A stretch of DNA of 64,000 nucleotides, from NCBI GenBank assembly GCA_028279515.1, contig JANQNQ010000011.1, positions 124,001 through 188,000 on the forward strand, read 5' to 3'. Made by a program: the position numbers and the translations under genes. Source of the stretch: Flavobacteriaceae bacterium (GTDB taxonomy: Bacteria; Bacteroidota; Bacteroidia; Flavobacteriales; Flavobacteriaceae). Below the pieces are notes generated by a model that saw nothing but the letters and a program-made list of their open reading frames with translations, did not search any database and was not told the origin of the DNA. The first letter of the stretch is position 1; every line of letters starts with the position of its first letter. Below are positions 18,294-24,933 of the stretch, piece by piece.

Positions 18294-19124
18294 ATGAGCA
18301 TCCCTGATATTTCTGTAATCATCAGTACATACAACTCCGAAGCCTGGCTAGAAAAGGTGTTGTGGGGGTATGAGGCACAAGACTTCAAGAACTTTGAAGT
18401 GGTGATCGCTGATGATGGTTCTGGACCCAAAACCAAGGCATTGATCGAAACAATGCAACAACAAGTGGGCTATCCCATTGTGCATGTTTGGCAAGAGGAT
18501 GAAGGGTTTCAGAAATCTCGAATTCTCAACAAGGCGATTCAGGCATGTAACGCTGACTATATTGCCATGAGTGACGGTGATTGTATTCCAAGAGCCGATT
18601 TTCTTCAGATACATATTGACCGCAAAGAACCTGGATACTTTCTATCTGGAGGCTATTTCATGCTTCCGATGGACATTTCCAAAATGATTACCAAAGAAGA
18701 CATCCTTGCAGGCAATTGCTTTGATGTGGATTGGCTCACAAGCAATGGTCTTGATCCTTCCTTTAAGAACAACAAACTGACTGCAAAAGGGCTCAAGGCG
18801 AAAATATTGAATACGGTGACACCTACCAATGCCAGCTGGAACGGTCATAATGCTTCGGGTTGGAAAACTGATATTTTGGCTGTAAATGGGTTTGACGAGC
18901 GCATGCAGTATGGTGGGCAGGATCGTGAGCTCGGGGAGCGCTTATTTAACTACGGAATCAAATCAAAGCAAATTCGCTACAGCGCAGTTTGTGTGCATTT
19001 AGACCATCCTCGTGGGTACAAAACTCCTGAAACCCTTGAGAAAAATAAGAACATTCGCAAGACCACCAGAAACGATAAGTTGTCATGGACACCCTATGGC
19101 ATTGAAAAACGAGAGACGCGATGA
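18294..19124 (+). CDS. GT2 glycosyltransferase (GT27-like galactosyltransferase C-terminal part)
   Basis: 276 aa GT-A enzyme. VIISTYNSEAWLEKVLWGY opens the nucleotide-binding fold, VVIADDGSGPKTKALIE follows, and the metal-binding DxD is in MSDGDCIPR. The second half, NASWNGHNASGWKTDILAVN and NGFDERMQYGGQDRELGERL, is the galactosyltransferase-type acceptor/catalytic block (ED replaced by QD-E). Makes surface glycan in the cytoplasm or at the inner membrane. Its last four bases overlap the start of the epimerase gene (ATGA), so the two are coupled. Confidence 0.88.
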   Translation: MSIPDISVIISTYNSEAWLEKVLWGYEAQDFKNFEVVIADDGSGPKTKALIETMQQQVGYPIVHVWQEDEGFQKSRILNKAIQACNADYIAMSDGDCIPRADFLQIHIDRKEPGYFLSGGYFMLPMDISKMITKEDILAGNCFDVDWLTSNGLDPSFKNNKLTAKGLKAKILNTVTPTNASWNGHNASGWKTDILAVNGFDERMQYGGQDRELGERLFNYGIKSKQIRYSAVCVHLDHPRGYKTPETLEKNKNIRKTTRNDKLSWTPYGIEKRETR

Positions 19125-20059
19125 AGATTCTTGTAACTGGAGCCGCAGGCTTTATCGGGTCGCATTTGGCTGAATCATTAGTGTCTCAAGGGCACGAAGT
19201 GTTTGGCGTTGATAATTTCAATACTTACTATGACCAAGGATTAAAGCGTCTTAACGCAAAGCATATTGTTGCCAATGGAGTACAGCTTATAGAGGCTGAC
19301 CTGAATGATACATTAGATGATGTATTGCCCGAAAACGTGGAGTATGTATTTCACTTTGCCGCCCAACCAGGTATTGCGGCCCATGTGACGCTAGAGCAGT
19401 ATGTACAGAACAACATCTTTGCTACGCAAAATCTTCTAAATTGGGTCTCAAAGTTTTCTGCGGAAGCCTTTTTTGTAAACATTGCAACTTCTTCTATTTA
19501 CGGGACAGAAGCAACATTACCGGAAGATGCCGAGGTAAAACCTATTTCTTTCTACGGAAGCACTAAACTAACAGCCGAACAGCTAGTGCTAGGAATGGCT
19601 AGAGTACGACAGCTGAAAGCATGCTCTATGCGACTTTACTCAGTATATGGGCCAAGAGAAAGACCCGAGAAACTTTATACGAAGCTGATCAAAGCCATTT
19701 TTGAGAATGAACCGTTTCCACTGTTCGAAGGAAGCGAAAAACACTCCAGAAGCTTTACTTATGTAGGAGACATTGTCAAAGGACTTGAATCGGTTATCGG
19801 AAAAGAAGATATTTGCAACGGAGAGATTTTCAATATTGGTTCTGATAAAGAATACACTACACAGCAGGGCATAGAGCTTATAGAAAAAATCATCGGTAAA
19901 AAGGCCGTGATAGAAAGAACACCTCCAAGACCGGGCGACCAATTACGAACCACTGCGGTTATTGATAAGGCCAGAAAGCTATTGGGTTATGAACCTGCTA
20001 CTGAATTTGAAGAAGGCCTGAGAAAGCAAGTAGAATGGTATAAAAAGTATTTCTTGTAA
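19121..20059 (+). CDS. NAD-dependent epimerase/dehydratase (UDP-glucuronate 4-epimerase-like)
   Basis: 312 aa short-chain dehydrogenase of the extended type. GAAGFIGSH (7-15) is the NAD loop, VDNFNTYYD binds the cofactor ribose region, Ser124/125 in ATSSIYG and Tyr145-x3-Lys149 (FYGSTK) are catalytic. RLYSVYGPRERP and RPGDQLRTTAV bind the sugar nucleotide. Closest in feel to UDP-glucuronate 4-epimerases (CapI/WbnF type). Starts inside the last codon of the glycosyltransferase and may supply its sugar donor. Confidence 0.85.
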   Translation: MKILVTGAAGFIGSHLAESLVSQGHEVFGVDNFNTYYDQGLKRLNAKHIVANGVQLIEADLNDTLDDVLPENVEYVFHFAAQPGIAAHVTLEQYVQNNIFATQNLLNWVSKFSAEAFFVNIATSSIYGTEATLPEDAEVKPISFYGSTKLTAEQLVLGMARVRQLKACSMRLYSVYGPRERPEKLYTKLIKAIFENEPFPLFEGSEKHSRSFTYVGDIVKGLESVIGKEDICNGEIFNIGSDKEYTTQQGIELIEKIIGKKAVIERTPPRPGDQLRTTAVIDKARKLLGYEPATEFEEGLRKQVEWYKKYFL

Positions 20060-20060
20060 A

Positions 20061-20819
20061 TTACTTTCTTCCGCGCCTAAGCAACCACAATTTTACATAG
20101 CGCATAAAGACGGTATATCCTTGAATATACCCAATGGTCAGTCCGACGGCGCCATCTCTAAAACCACTTTGCATGATGTAGTGTTTAAAGAATCCCCAGA
20201 AAGGCTTTATAACAAAATGGTAGGGGGTAAGCTTCCCTGTTTTCTTGTCATAATCTCTGGCTTGCCAACTCGCGTATTTGTTTAGCTTTTGTATGTACGC
20301 ATCGAGGGTTGTGTATGTATTGTGATACAATTGTTGTTTTAACATGCCTACATTTCCGTCAGCGATGATCTCTGCGTGTACGTGTTTGTCTTCATACACA
20401 CATTTGCTCTTTCGAAAGAGACGAATCACTTTATCACCACGCCAACCACTGTAATGAACGCGCTCGCCCATAAAATGATTCATACGGCCGATCCAGAAGG
20501 CGACAGTATTGTCTGTGGGCGGGTTTTTTAAAATGGAAAGTACTTCTTGCTTAAGCTCAGGAGTCACACGTTCATCTGCGTCGACCAAAAGGATCCATTC
20601 GTGGGTTGCCTGCGGAATGGCCCAGTTCTTTTGAGAGGCCGAATACTCGTATTCACGCTGAAGAATTACATGTGCATGTTCTTTGGCAATTTCTAAGGTA
20701 CGGTCGGTACTATAGGAATCTACGACCATGATCTCGTCTGCAAAGGAAACAGATTCTAATACCTCTTTGATATTGTGTTCTTCGTTGAAGGAGGGTATGA
20801 TGGCTGTGAGTTTTTCCAA
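20061..20819 (-). CDS. GT2 glycosyltransferase (WaaE/KdtX-like)
   Basis: 252 aa, TTG start. GT-A fold with AIIPSFNEEHNIKEVLESV, MVVDSYSTDRT, QKNWAIPQATHEWILLVDAD (metal DxD) and GWRGDKVIRLFRKS, the pattern of the beta-1,4-glucosyltransferase group that includes LPS-core WaaE. The basic, hydrophobic C-terminus (YTVFMRYVKLWLLRRGRK) suggests membrane association. It converges on the epimerase gene with one base between stop codons and is the third glycosyltransferase of the local cluster. Confidence 0.88.
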   Translation of the reverse strand: MEKLTAIIPSFNEEHNIKEVLESVSFADEIMVVDSYSTDRTLEIAKEHAHVILQREYEYSASQKNWAIPQATHEWILLVDADERVTPELKQEVLSILKNPPTDNTVAFWIGRMNHFMGERVHYSGWRGDKVIRLFRKSKCVYEDKHVHAEIIADGNVGMLKQQLYHNTYTTLDAYIQKLNKYASWQARDYDKKTGKLTPYHFVIKPFWGFFKHYIMQSGFRDGAVGLTIGYIQGYTVFMRYVKLWLLRRGRK

Positions 20820-20866
20820 AGTTTCTTTTGTGATTTGAAGGCAAATATAGCGCTATTTGATCGACA

Positions 20867-20896
20867 TAAAAAAGGCTGAAGTATCACACTTCAGCC
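20867..20896 (-). terminator. intrinsic terminator of dapD
   Basis: Perfect 9-base stem GGCTGAAGT/ACTTCAGCC around ATCAC (20874-20896), followed on the minus strand by six T (20873-20868). It lies 24 bases past the dapD stop. Confidence 0.85.
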
Positions 20897-20920
20897 CTAA
20901 AATATATTGTTAGAAAGTAC

Positions 20921-21736
20921 TTAGACTGCTACATCATATTCGCGCAATGCATCATTGAGCGAAGTCTTTTTGTTGGTGCTTTCTTTTCTTTTTCCGATGA
21001 TAAGTGCACAAGGTACATTGTATTCACCTGCAGCAAACTTCTTTGTATAACTCCCTGGAATAACCACAGATCTGGCCGGAACTAGTCCTTTTGTTTCAAC
21101 CGGAGTATCTCCTGTAACATCTATGATCTTCGTCGATGCCGTCAAAACTACATTGGCGCCCAATACGGCCTCGCTTTCTACACGAACACCTTCGACCACG
21201 ATACAACGAGAACCGATGAACGCATTGTCTTCTATGATCACTGGAGCGGCCTGTAAAGGTTCTAAAACGCCTCCGATACCCACGCCACCACTTAGGTGCA
21301 CATTTTTACCGATCTGTGCACAGCTTCCAACAGTGGCCCATGTATCTACCATAGTACCTTCATCTACGTAGGCCCCGATGTTTACATAACTCGGCATCAT
21401 GATCACGCCCGAAGAGACATAAGCTCCATGTCTTGCCACGGCATGTGGTACCACTCTGATACCCTTTTCTTTGTATCCAGTTTTCAACGGAATCTTATCA
21501 TGAAACTCTAACGGGCCTGCCTCAATGGTTTCCATTTTTTGAATAGGGAAGTATAAGACCACGGCTTTTTTCACCCATTCGTTCACTTGCCAACCATCGG
21601 CAGTTGGTTCAGCAACGCGAAGTGTGCCTTCGTCTAAAAGGGAAACCACCTTTCTGATGGCTTCTTGTGTACTTGCTTGTTTCAGCAGTTCGCGGTTGTC
21701 CCACGCTTGTTCTATGATGTGTTGAATGTCTGTCAT
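20921..21736 (-). CDS. dapD: 2,3,4,5-tetrahydropyridine-2,6-dicarboxylate N-succinyltransferase
   Basis: 271 aa, full length. Succinylates tetrahydrodipicolinate in the diaminopimelate/lysine route that feeds peptidoglycan. N-terminal helical domain, then a left-handed beta-helix of hexapeptide turns (VVPHAVARHGAYVSSGVIMM, VNIGAYVDEGTMVDTWATVG, AQIGKNVHLSGGVGIGGV, AFIGSRCIVVEGV), all standard for DapD. Single gene with its own terminator. The minus-strand TATCTTTG at 21761-21754 lies 18 bases before the ATG. Confidence 0.96.
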   Translation of the reverse strand: MTDIQHIIEQAWDNRELLKQASTQEAIRKVVSLLDEGTLRVAEPTADGWQVNEWVKKAVVLYFPIQKMETIEAGPLEFHDKIPLKTGYKEKGIRVVPHAVARHGAYVSSGVIMMPSYVNIGAYVDEGTMVDTWATVGSCAQIGKNVHLSGGVGIGGVLEPLQAAPVIIEDNAFIGSRCIVVEGVRVESEAVLGANVVLTASTKIIDVTGDTPVETKGLVPARSVVIPGSYTKKFAAGEYNVPCALIIGKRKESTNKKTSLNDALREYDVAV

Positions 21737-21753
21737 TGCTATGAATTTTCAAA

Positions 21754-21761
21754 CAAAGATA
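21754..21761 (-). promoter_or_regulatory. candidate -7 box of dapD
   Basis: Minus-strand TATCTTTG fits TAnnTTTG at a good distance from the dapD ATG. A T-rich GTTTTATTAA stands in the -33 area. Confidence 0.45.
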
Positions 21762-21814
21762 ACGGCTTCCGATTAATAAAACGAGCATTTTTACATCCAT
21801 AACAATATAAACCT

Positions 21815-21822
21815 TATTTTTG
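21815..21822 (+). promoter_or_regulatory. candidate -7 box of ruvX
   Basis: TATTTTTG fits TAnnTTTG, 16 bases before the ruvX ATG, with a T-rich TTTTTAC near the -33 distance. Back to back with the dapD box. Confidence 0.45.
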
Positions 21823-21837
21823 CCAAAAATTAAAGAA

Positions 21838-22248
21838 ATGGCTCGCATTCTAGCGATAGATTATGGTAAGAAACGTACGGGTATAGCGGTCACCGATGAG
21901 TTGCAGATCATCGCATCGGGACTCACCACTGTGCCTACTGGCGAGCTGTTGCAATTTTTAAAAGAATACATCAGTAAAGAGAAGGTCGAATTGCTTTTGG
22001 TAGGAGAGCCCAAACAGATGAACAATGAAGCGTCTGAGAGCGAAGTGCTCATCAAACCGTTTGTCACGAAACTCGAGGCGGCATTCCCAAAGATTCCAGT
22101 TAAGCGTGTCGATGAACGTTTTACATCTAAGATGGCGTTTCAGACGATGATCGATAGCGGACTCAAAAAAAAGCAACGGCAGGATAAGGCATTGGTCGAT
22201 GAGATTAGCGCAACCATTATTCTGCAATCGTATCTTTACAGTCAATAA
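21838..22248 (+). CDS. ruvX: RuvX/YqgF family Holliday junction resolvase-like nuclease
   Basis: 136 aa. RNase H-like fold: ILAIDYGKKRTGIAVTD carries the first catalytic Asp, LLVGEPKQMNNEASESE the Glu region, VDERFTSKMAFQ the variable middle, and ALVDEISATIILQSYL the last Asp. In E. coli the family processes the 16S rRNA 5' end; resolvase activity is described for some members. I chose ATG 21838 because MARILAIDYG is the family's usual start; an upstream TTG (21820) would place the promoter-like box inside the gene. def follows after 9 bases. Confidence 0.9.
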   Translation: MARILAIDYGKKRTGIAVTDELQIIASGLTTVPTGELLQFLKEYISKEKVELLLVGEPKQMNNEASESEVLIKPFVTKLEAAFPKIPVKRVDERFTSKMAFQTMIDSGLKKKQRQDKALVDEISATIILQSYLYSQ

Positions 22249-22257
22249 AAAGAACAA

Positions 22258-22848
22258 ATGGTATTACCGATTATCGCATACGGAGATCCCGTATTGAGAA
22301 AAAAAGCAAAAGACATTTCAAAAGACCACCCAAATCTTGAGCAATTGCTAGAGAACATGTGGGAAACTATGTATAATGCAAATGGCGTTGGGTTGGCGGC
22401 CCCACAGGTAGGATTGCCTATCCGCATATTTTTAGTAGACACTACTCCTTTCGCTGAGGATGACGATCTTGTTGAAGAGGAACGCCTTCAGCTTGAAAAA
22501 ATGAAAAAAGTGTTTATCAATGCCGAGATTCTTGAAGAAGAAGGGGACGAATGGGCGTTTAACGAAGGATGTCTGAGTATTCCGAACGTTCGAGAGGATG
22601 TGTTTAGAAATGAGGAGATCACCATCGAATACTACGATGAAAACTTTGAAAAGCACACCGAAACGTATAATGGATTGGCGGCCAGAGTGATTCAGCATGA
22701 ATACGATCATATTGAAGGAATTTTGTTCACCGACAAACTATCAAGCCTTAAAAAGCGTTTGATAAAGGGAAAGCTTTCCAACATCAGTAAAGGAAAAATA
22801 AACGTCGATTATAAAATGCGTTTTCCGGAGGCAAAAAAGGGAAGATAA
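22258..22848 (+). CDS. def: peptide deformylase
   Basis: 196 aa metallo-hydrolase that removes N-formyl groups from nascent proteins. All three motifs are present: GVGLAAPQ (43-50), EGCLS (103-107, metal ligand Cys105) and QHEYDH (146-151, ligands His147 and His151, catalytic Glu148). An acidic insertion (about 63-82) between motifs 1 and 2 is usual in Bacteroidota. Second gene of ruvX-def-DUF5606. Confidence 0.95.
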   Translation: MVLPIIAYGDPVLRKKAKDISKDHPNLEQLLENMWETMYNANGVGLAAPQVGLPIRIFLVDTTPFAEDDDLVEEERLQLEKMKKVFINAEILEEEGDEWAFNEGCLSIPNVREDVFRNEEITIEYYDENFEKHTETYNGLAARVIQHEYDHIEGILFTDKLSSLKKRLIKGKLSNISKGKINVDYKMRFPEAKKGR

Positions 22849-22897
22849 ATTTTTGAAAAGAAAAACAAACAAAAGATATTTGCGCAAAATTTAGCAC

Positions 22898-23320
22898 ATG
22901 AGTTTAGAGAAAATACTTTCTATTTCAGGCAAGCCTGGATTGTACGAGTTAAAGACCCAAACACGTACAGGATTTGTAGCCGAATCTTTGATTGACGGAA
23001 GACGACTTTCTGTGGGATTGCGTCACAACGTGAGCCTGTTATCTGAGATCGCTATATACACATTGACCGAAGAGGTTCCGTTACGAGAGGTATTCAACAA
23101 GATAAAAGAGAAGGAGAACGGAGAGAAGGCTTCAGTGAATCCTAAAGATTCGAAAGACAAACTTGAAGAATACTTTTTCGACGTACTTCCTGATTATGAT
23201 GAAGATCGCGTATACGCCAGTGACATCAAAAAAGTGGTACAGTGGTACAACACACTTCAGGAAAAGGGGATTATGAACTTTGACGCTGAAGAATCAGAAG
23301 AAGCACAGGACGAAGAATAG
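22898..23320 (+). CDS. DUF5606 domain protein
   Basis: 140 aa acidic cytoplasmic protein of unknown function, conserved after def in flavobacteria. MSLEKILSISGKPGLYEL, then FVAESLIDGRRLSVGLRHNV and LSEIAIYTLTEEVPLREVF are the family core; the last 15 residues are nearly all acidic. The helical segment with DRVYASDIKKVVQWYNTLQ looks like a protein-interaction helix. Ends the ruvX-def operon, followed by a strong terminator. Confidence 0.85.
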   Translation: MSLEKILSISGKPGLYELKTQTRTGFVAESLIDGRRLSVGLRHNVSLLSEIAIYTLTEEVPLREVFNKIKEKENGEKASVNPKDSKDKLEEYFFDVLPDYDEDRVYASDIKKVVQWYNTLQEKGIMNFDAEESEEAQDEE

Positions 23321-23342
23321 TCTGATAAGATATAAAGTGAAA

Positions 23343-23368
23343 AGCCAGCAATTTGCTGGCTTTTTTTA
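23343..23368 (+). terminator. intrinsic terminator of ruvX-def-DUF5606
   Basis: 8-base stem AGCCAGCA/TGCTGGCT (23343-23361) with a 3-base loop and a T7 tail. It overlaps the stop of the convergent DUF1697 gene; in the other direction only TTTT follows, so it is weaker there. Confidence 0.85.
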
Positions 23369-23902
23369 TTTTTCATTGGCGAGCGCCAGTAACTTGTTGA
23401 CTGTCCTCCAGTTTCTAGTGGTAGCACGTATCTTCAGCTTTTGTTCAAAGAAATTATTGCTGAATTTTGCTCTGGCAAACCCTAAAGGTGCATGAAGGTA
23501 CAAAAGGTGCTCCTGAAGTACATATTCTTCCGAAGGAAAAGAATAACCTTGTAATCTATCGATGCCTTCCTGTTCGGGACTCTCGTAAAAGAAGGTCACG
23601 CAAAGTCGATTGATGTCGCAGCCTTCATATGGGTTGTTCGCAATGACCTCTTCTAAAGTTTCAGGCTTCAGAAGTAGTACGGGTACATGAAAATCATAGA
23701 TTTCCTCGATCTTTTTTTCGATGATCTCGGCCACTTTCGAAGCAGTAGGTTCTTCATGAGTAAAGAGAATGTTTCCGCTTTGAATATACGTAGAAACGTC
23801 TGTTAAACCAGCATCTGCAAGGTGCACGCGAAGCTCGGCCATTTTGATCTTCTTATGTCCGCTTACATTGATTCCTCTTAAAAGTGCTATATACGTGTGC
23901 AA
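23366..23902 (-). CDS. DUF1697 domain protein
   Basis: 178 aa, TTG start. The DUF1697 hallmarks are clear: YIALLRGINVSGHKKIKMAE, TDVSTYIQSGNILFTHEE and the C-terminal FARAKFSNNFFEQKLKIRAT followed by TRNWRTVNKLLAL. No known biochemical activity; found as a single-domain cytoplasmic protein in many bacteria. Third gene of the ridA-SRPBCC-DUF1697 run (9 bases after SRPBCC). Confidence 0.9.
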   Translation of the reverse strand: MHTYIALLRGINVSGHKKIKMAELRVHLADAGLTDVSTYIQSGNILFTHEEPTASKVAEIIEKKIEEIYDFHVPVLLLKPETLEEVIANNPYEGCDINRLCVTFFYESPEQEGIDRLQGYSFPSEEYVLQEHLLYLHAPLGFARAKFSNNFFEQKLKIRATTRNWRTVNKLLALANEK

Positions 23903-23911
23903 CCTGTTGTA

Positions 23912-24367
23912 TTATTTGGATTCGTTATAGGTTCTTTCAGCAAAAGCCTTGAATTGGTCAAACCATTTCTGTGTTTGCTTCTTAAACATTTTGGGGGCTA
24001 GAAAAGCCATCACTCTTACAATGAAGCCTCTAAACTCTAAATACTCTATGGTGGCTTCATATCGAGTGGTTAGGGCATCGATCTTTGTAAAAGACGAAGT
24101 CATGGTATTCACCATGTGCTTGTGTTCGTATTTGGCCGTAAATTCGCCCGGAAGATCTTTTTTAACAATGGTCTCTAGCAGATCCATTTCTTTCTTCCCC
24201 ATTAGATAGACAAAGTTGGTTTTGGCGCCAGGAGTTCCAGGTGTACCGCTGCGATGCTCATAGCTAACAAATCCGTCTTGCCATTCGCTTAGATTGGCAG
24301 GGTCGTCAAACAAGTTGACAGCAAAATCGATGGGAGTGTTGATGTCTACAAAGCATGTAAATTTCAT
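23912..24367 (-). CDS. SRPBCC (START-like) family protein
   Basis: 151 aa with the helix-grip layout: first strand MKFTCFVDINTPIDFAVNLF, helix and turn DDPANLSEWQDGF, antiparallel strands with TNFVYLMGKKEMDLLETIV, and a long C-terminal helix FKKQTQKWFDQFKAFAERTY. Such domains bind hydrophobic ligands; no substrate can be named. Between ridA and the DUF1697 gene. Confidence 0.82.
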   Translation of the reverse strand: MKFTCFVDINTPIDFAVNLFDDPANLSEWQDGFVSYEHRSGTPGTPGAKTNFVYLMGKKEMDLLETIVKKDLPGEFTAKYEHKHMVNTMTSSFTKIDALTTRYEATIEYLEFRGFIVRVMAFLAPKMFKKQTQKWFDQFKAFAERTYNESK

Positions 24368-24408
24368 AATGAATGAATTTGATGGTTAATGCTAGCGGAG
24401 TAGGTCTT

Positions 24409-24789
24409 TTACTTCACGGCGATCATGGAGATCTCTACGTTAACAAACTTGGGAAGATTGGCTACTTCTACCGTTTCTCTTGCTGGAGCAGTGGCATCAT
24501 CAAAATAGCTTCCGTATACAGCATTTACTCTTGCAAAACTATTCATGTCAGACAAAAAGATACTGGTCTTTACAACGTTTTCAAACGTCATATCGGCCGC
24601 GGCTAAAACCGCTTCCATGTTTTTCATCACCTGGGTAGTTTCCGCTTCGATGGTGTCATCCACCATTTCCATGGTTGCAGGGTCCAGCGCGATTTGACCT
24701 GAAGTGTATAATGTATTTCCTACTAGTGTTGCTTGATTATAAGGTCCGATAGGAGCCGGAGCCTTGTCTGTTGTAATGATCTTTTTCAT
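24409..24789 (-). CDS. ridA: RidA family enamine/imine deaminase
   Basis: 126 aa, full-length single domain. Hydrolyses reactive 2-aminoacrylate-type enamines. Signature residues are in place: PIGPYNQA with Tyr17, SGQIALDP (Gly31), and APARETVEVANLP with Arg104, which binds the substrate carboxylate, and the terminal VEISMIAVK. Arg104 supports a true RidA rather than an Rid2-7 relative. First of three minus-strand genes; the upstream 24790-24933 gap carries a short intergenic repeat. Confidence 0.92.
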   Translation of the reverse strand: MKKIITTDKAPAPIGPYNQATLVGNTLYTSGQIALDPATMEMVDDTIEAETTQVMKNMEAVLAAADMTFENVVKTSIFLSDMNSFARVNAVYGSYFDDATAPARETVEVANLPKFVNVEISMIAVK

Positions 24790-24897
24790 TTAAACGGTTT
24801 TTGGTTGATTGTTTAAAGGAATAAAGATAGCGAATTGAGATTGACGACTTACGATTTTTGATTGACGATTTACATCGTTTTATAGTAAAGGTAGGTT

Positions 24898-24932
24898 ATT
24901 GATCAACAACCAACGACTAAAAACCAATGACC
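24898..24932. repeat. copy of dispersed ACCAACGACTAAAAACCA phrase
   Basis: CAACAACCAACGACTAAAAA (24904-24923) resembles the phrases at 11383-11400 and about 32806-32846. All sit beside a gene end. Preceded at 24841-24875 by TTGACGACTTACG/TTGATTGACGATTTACG-like direct repeats. Confidence 0.55.
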
Positions 24933-24933
24933 A

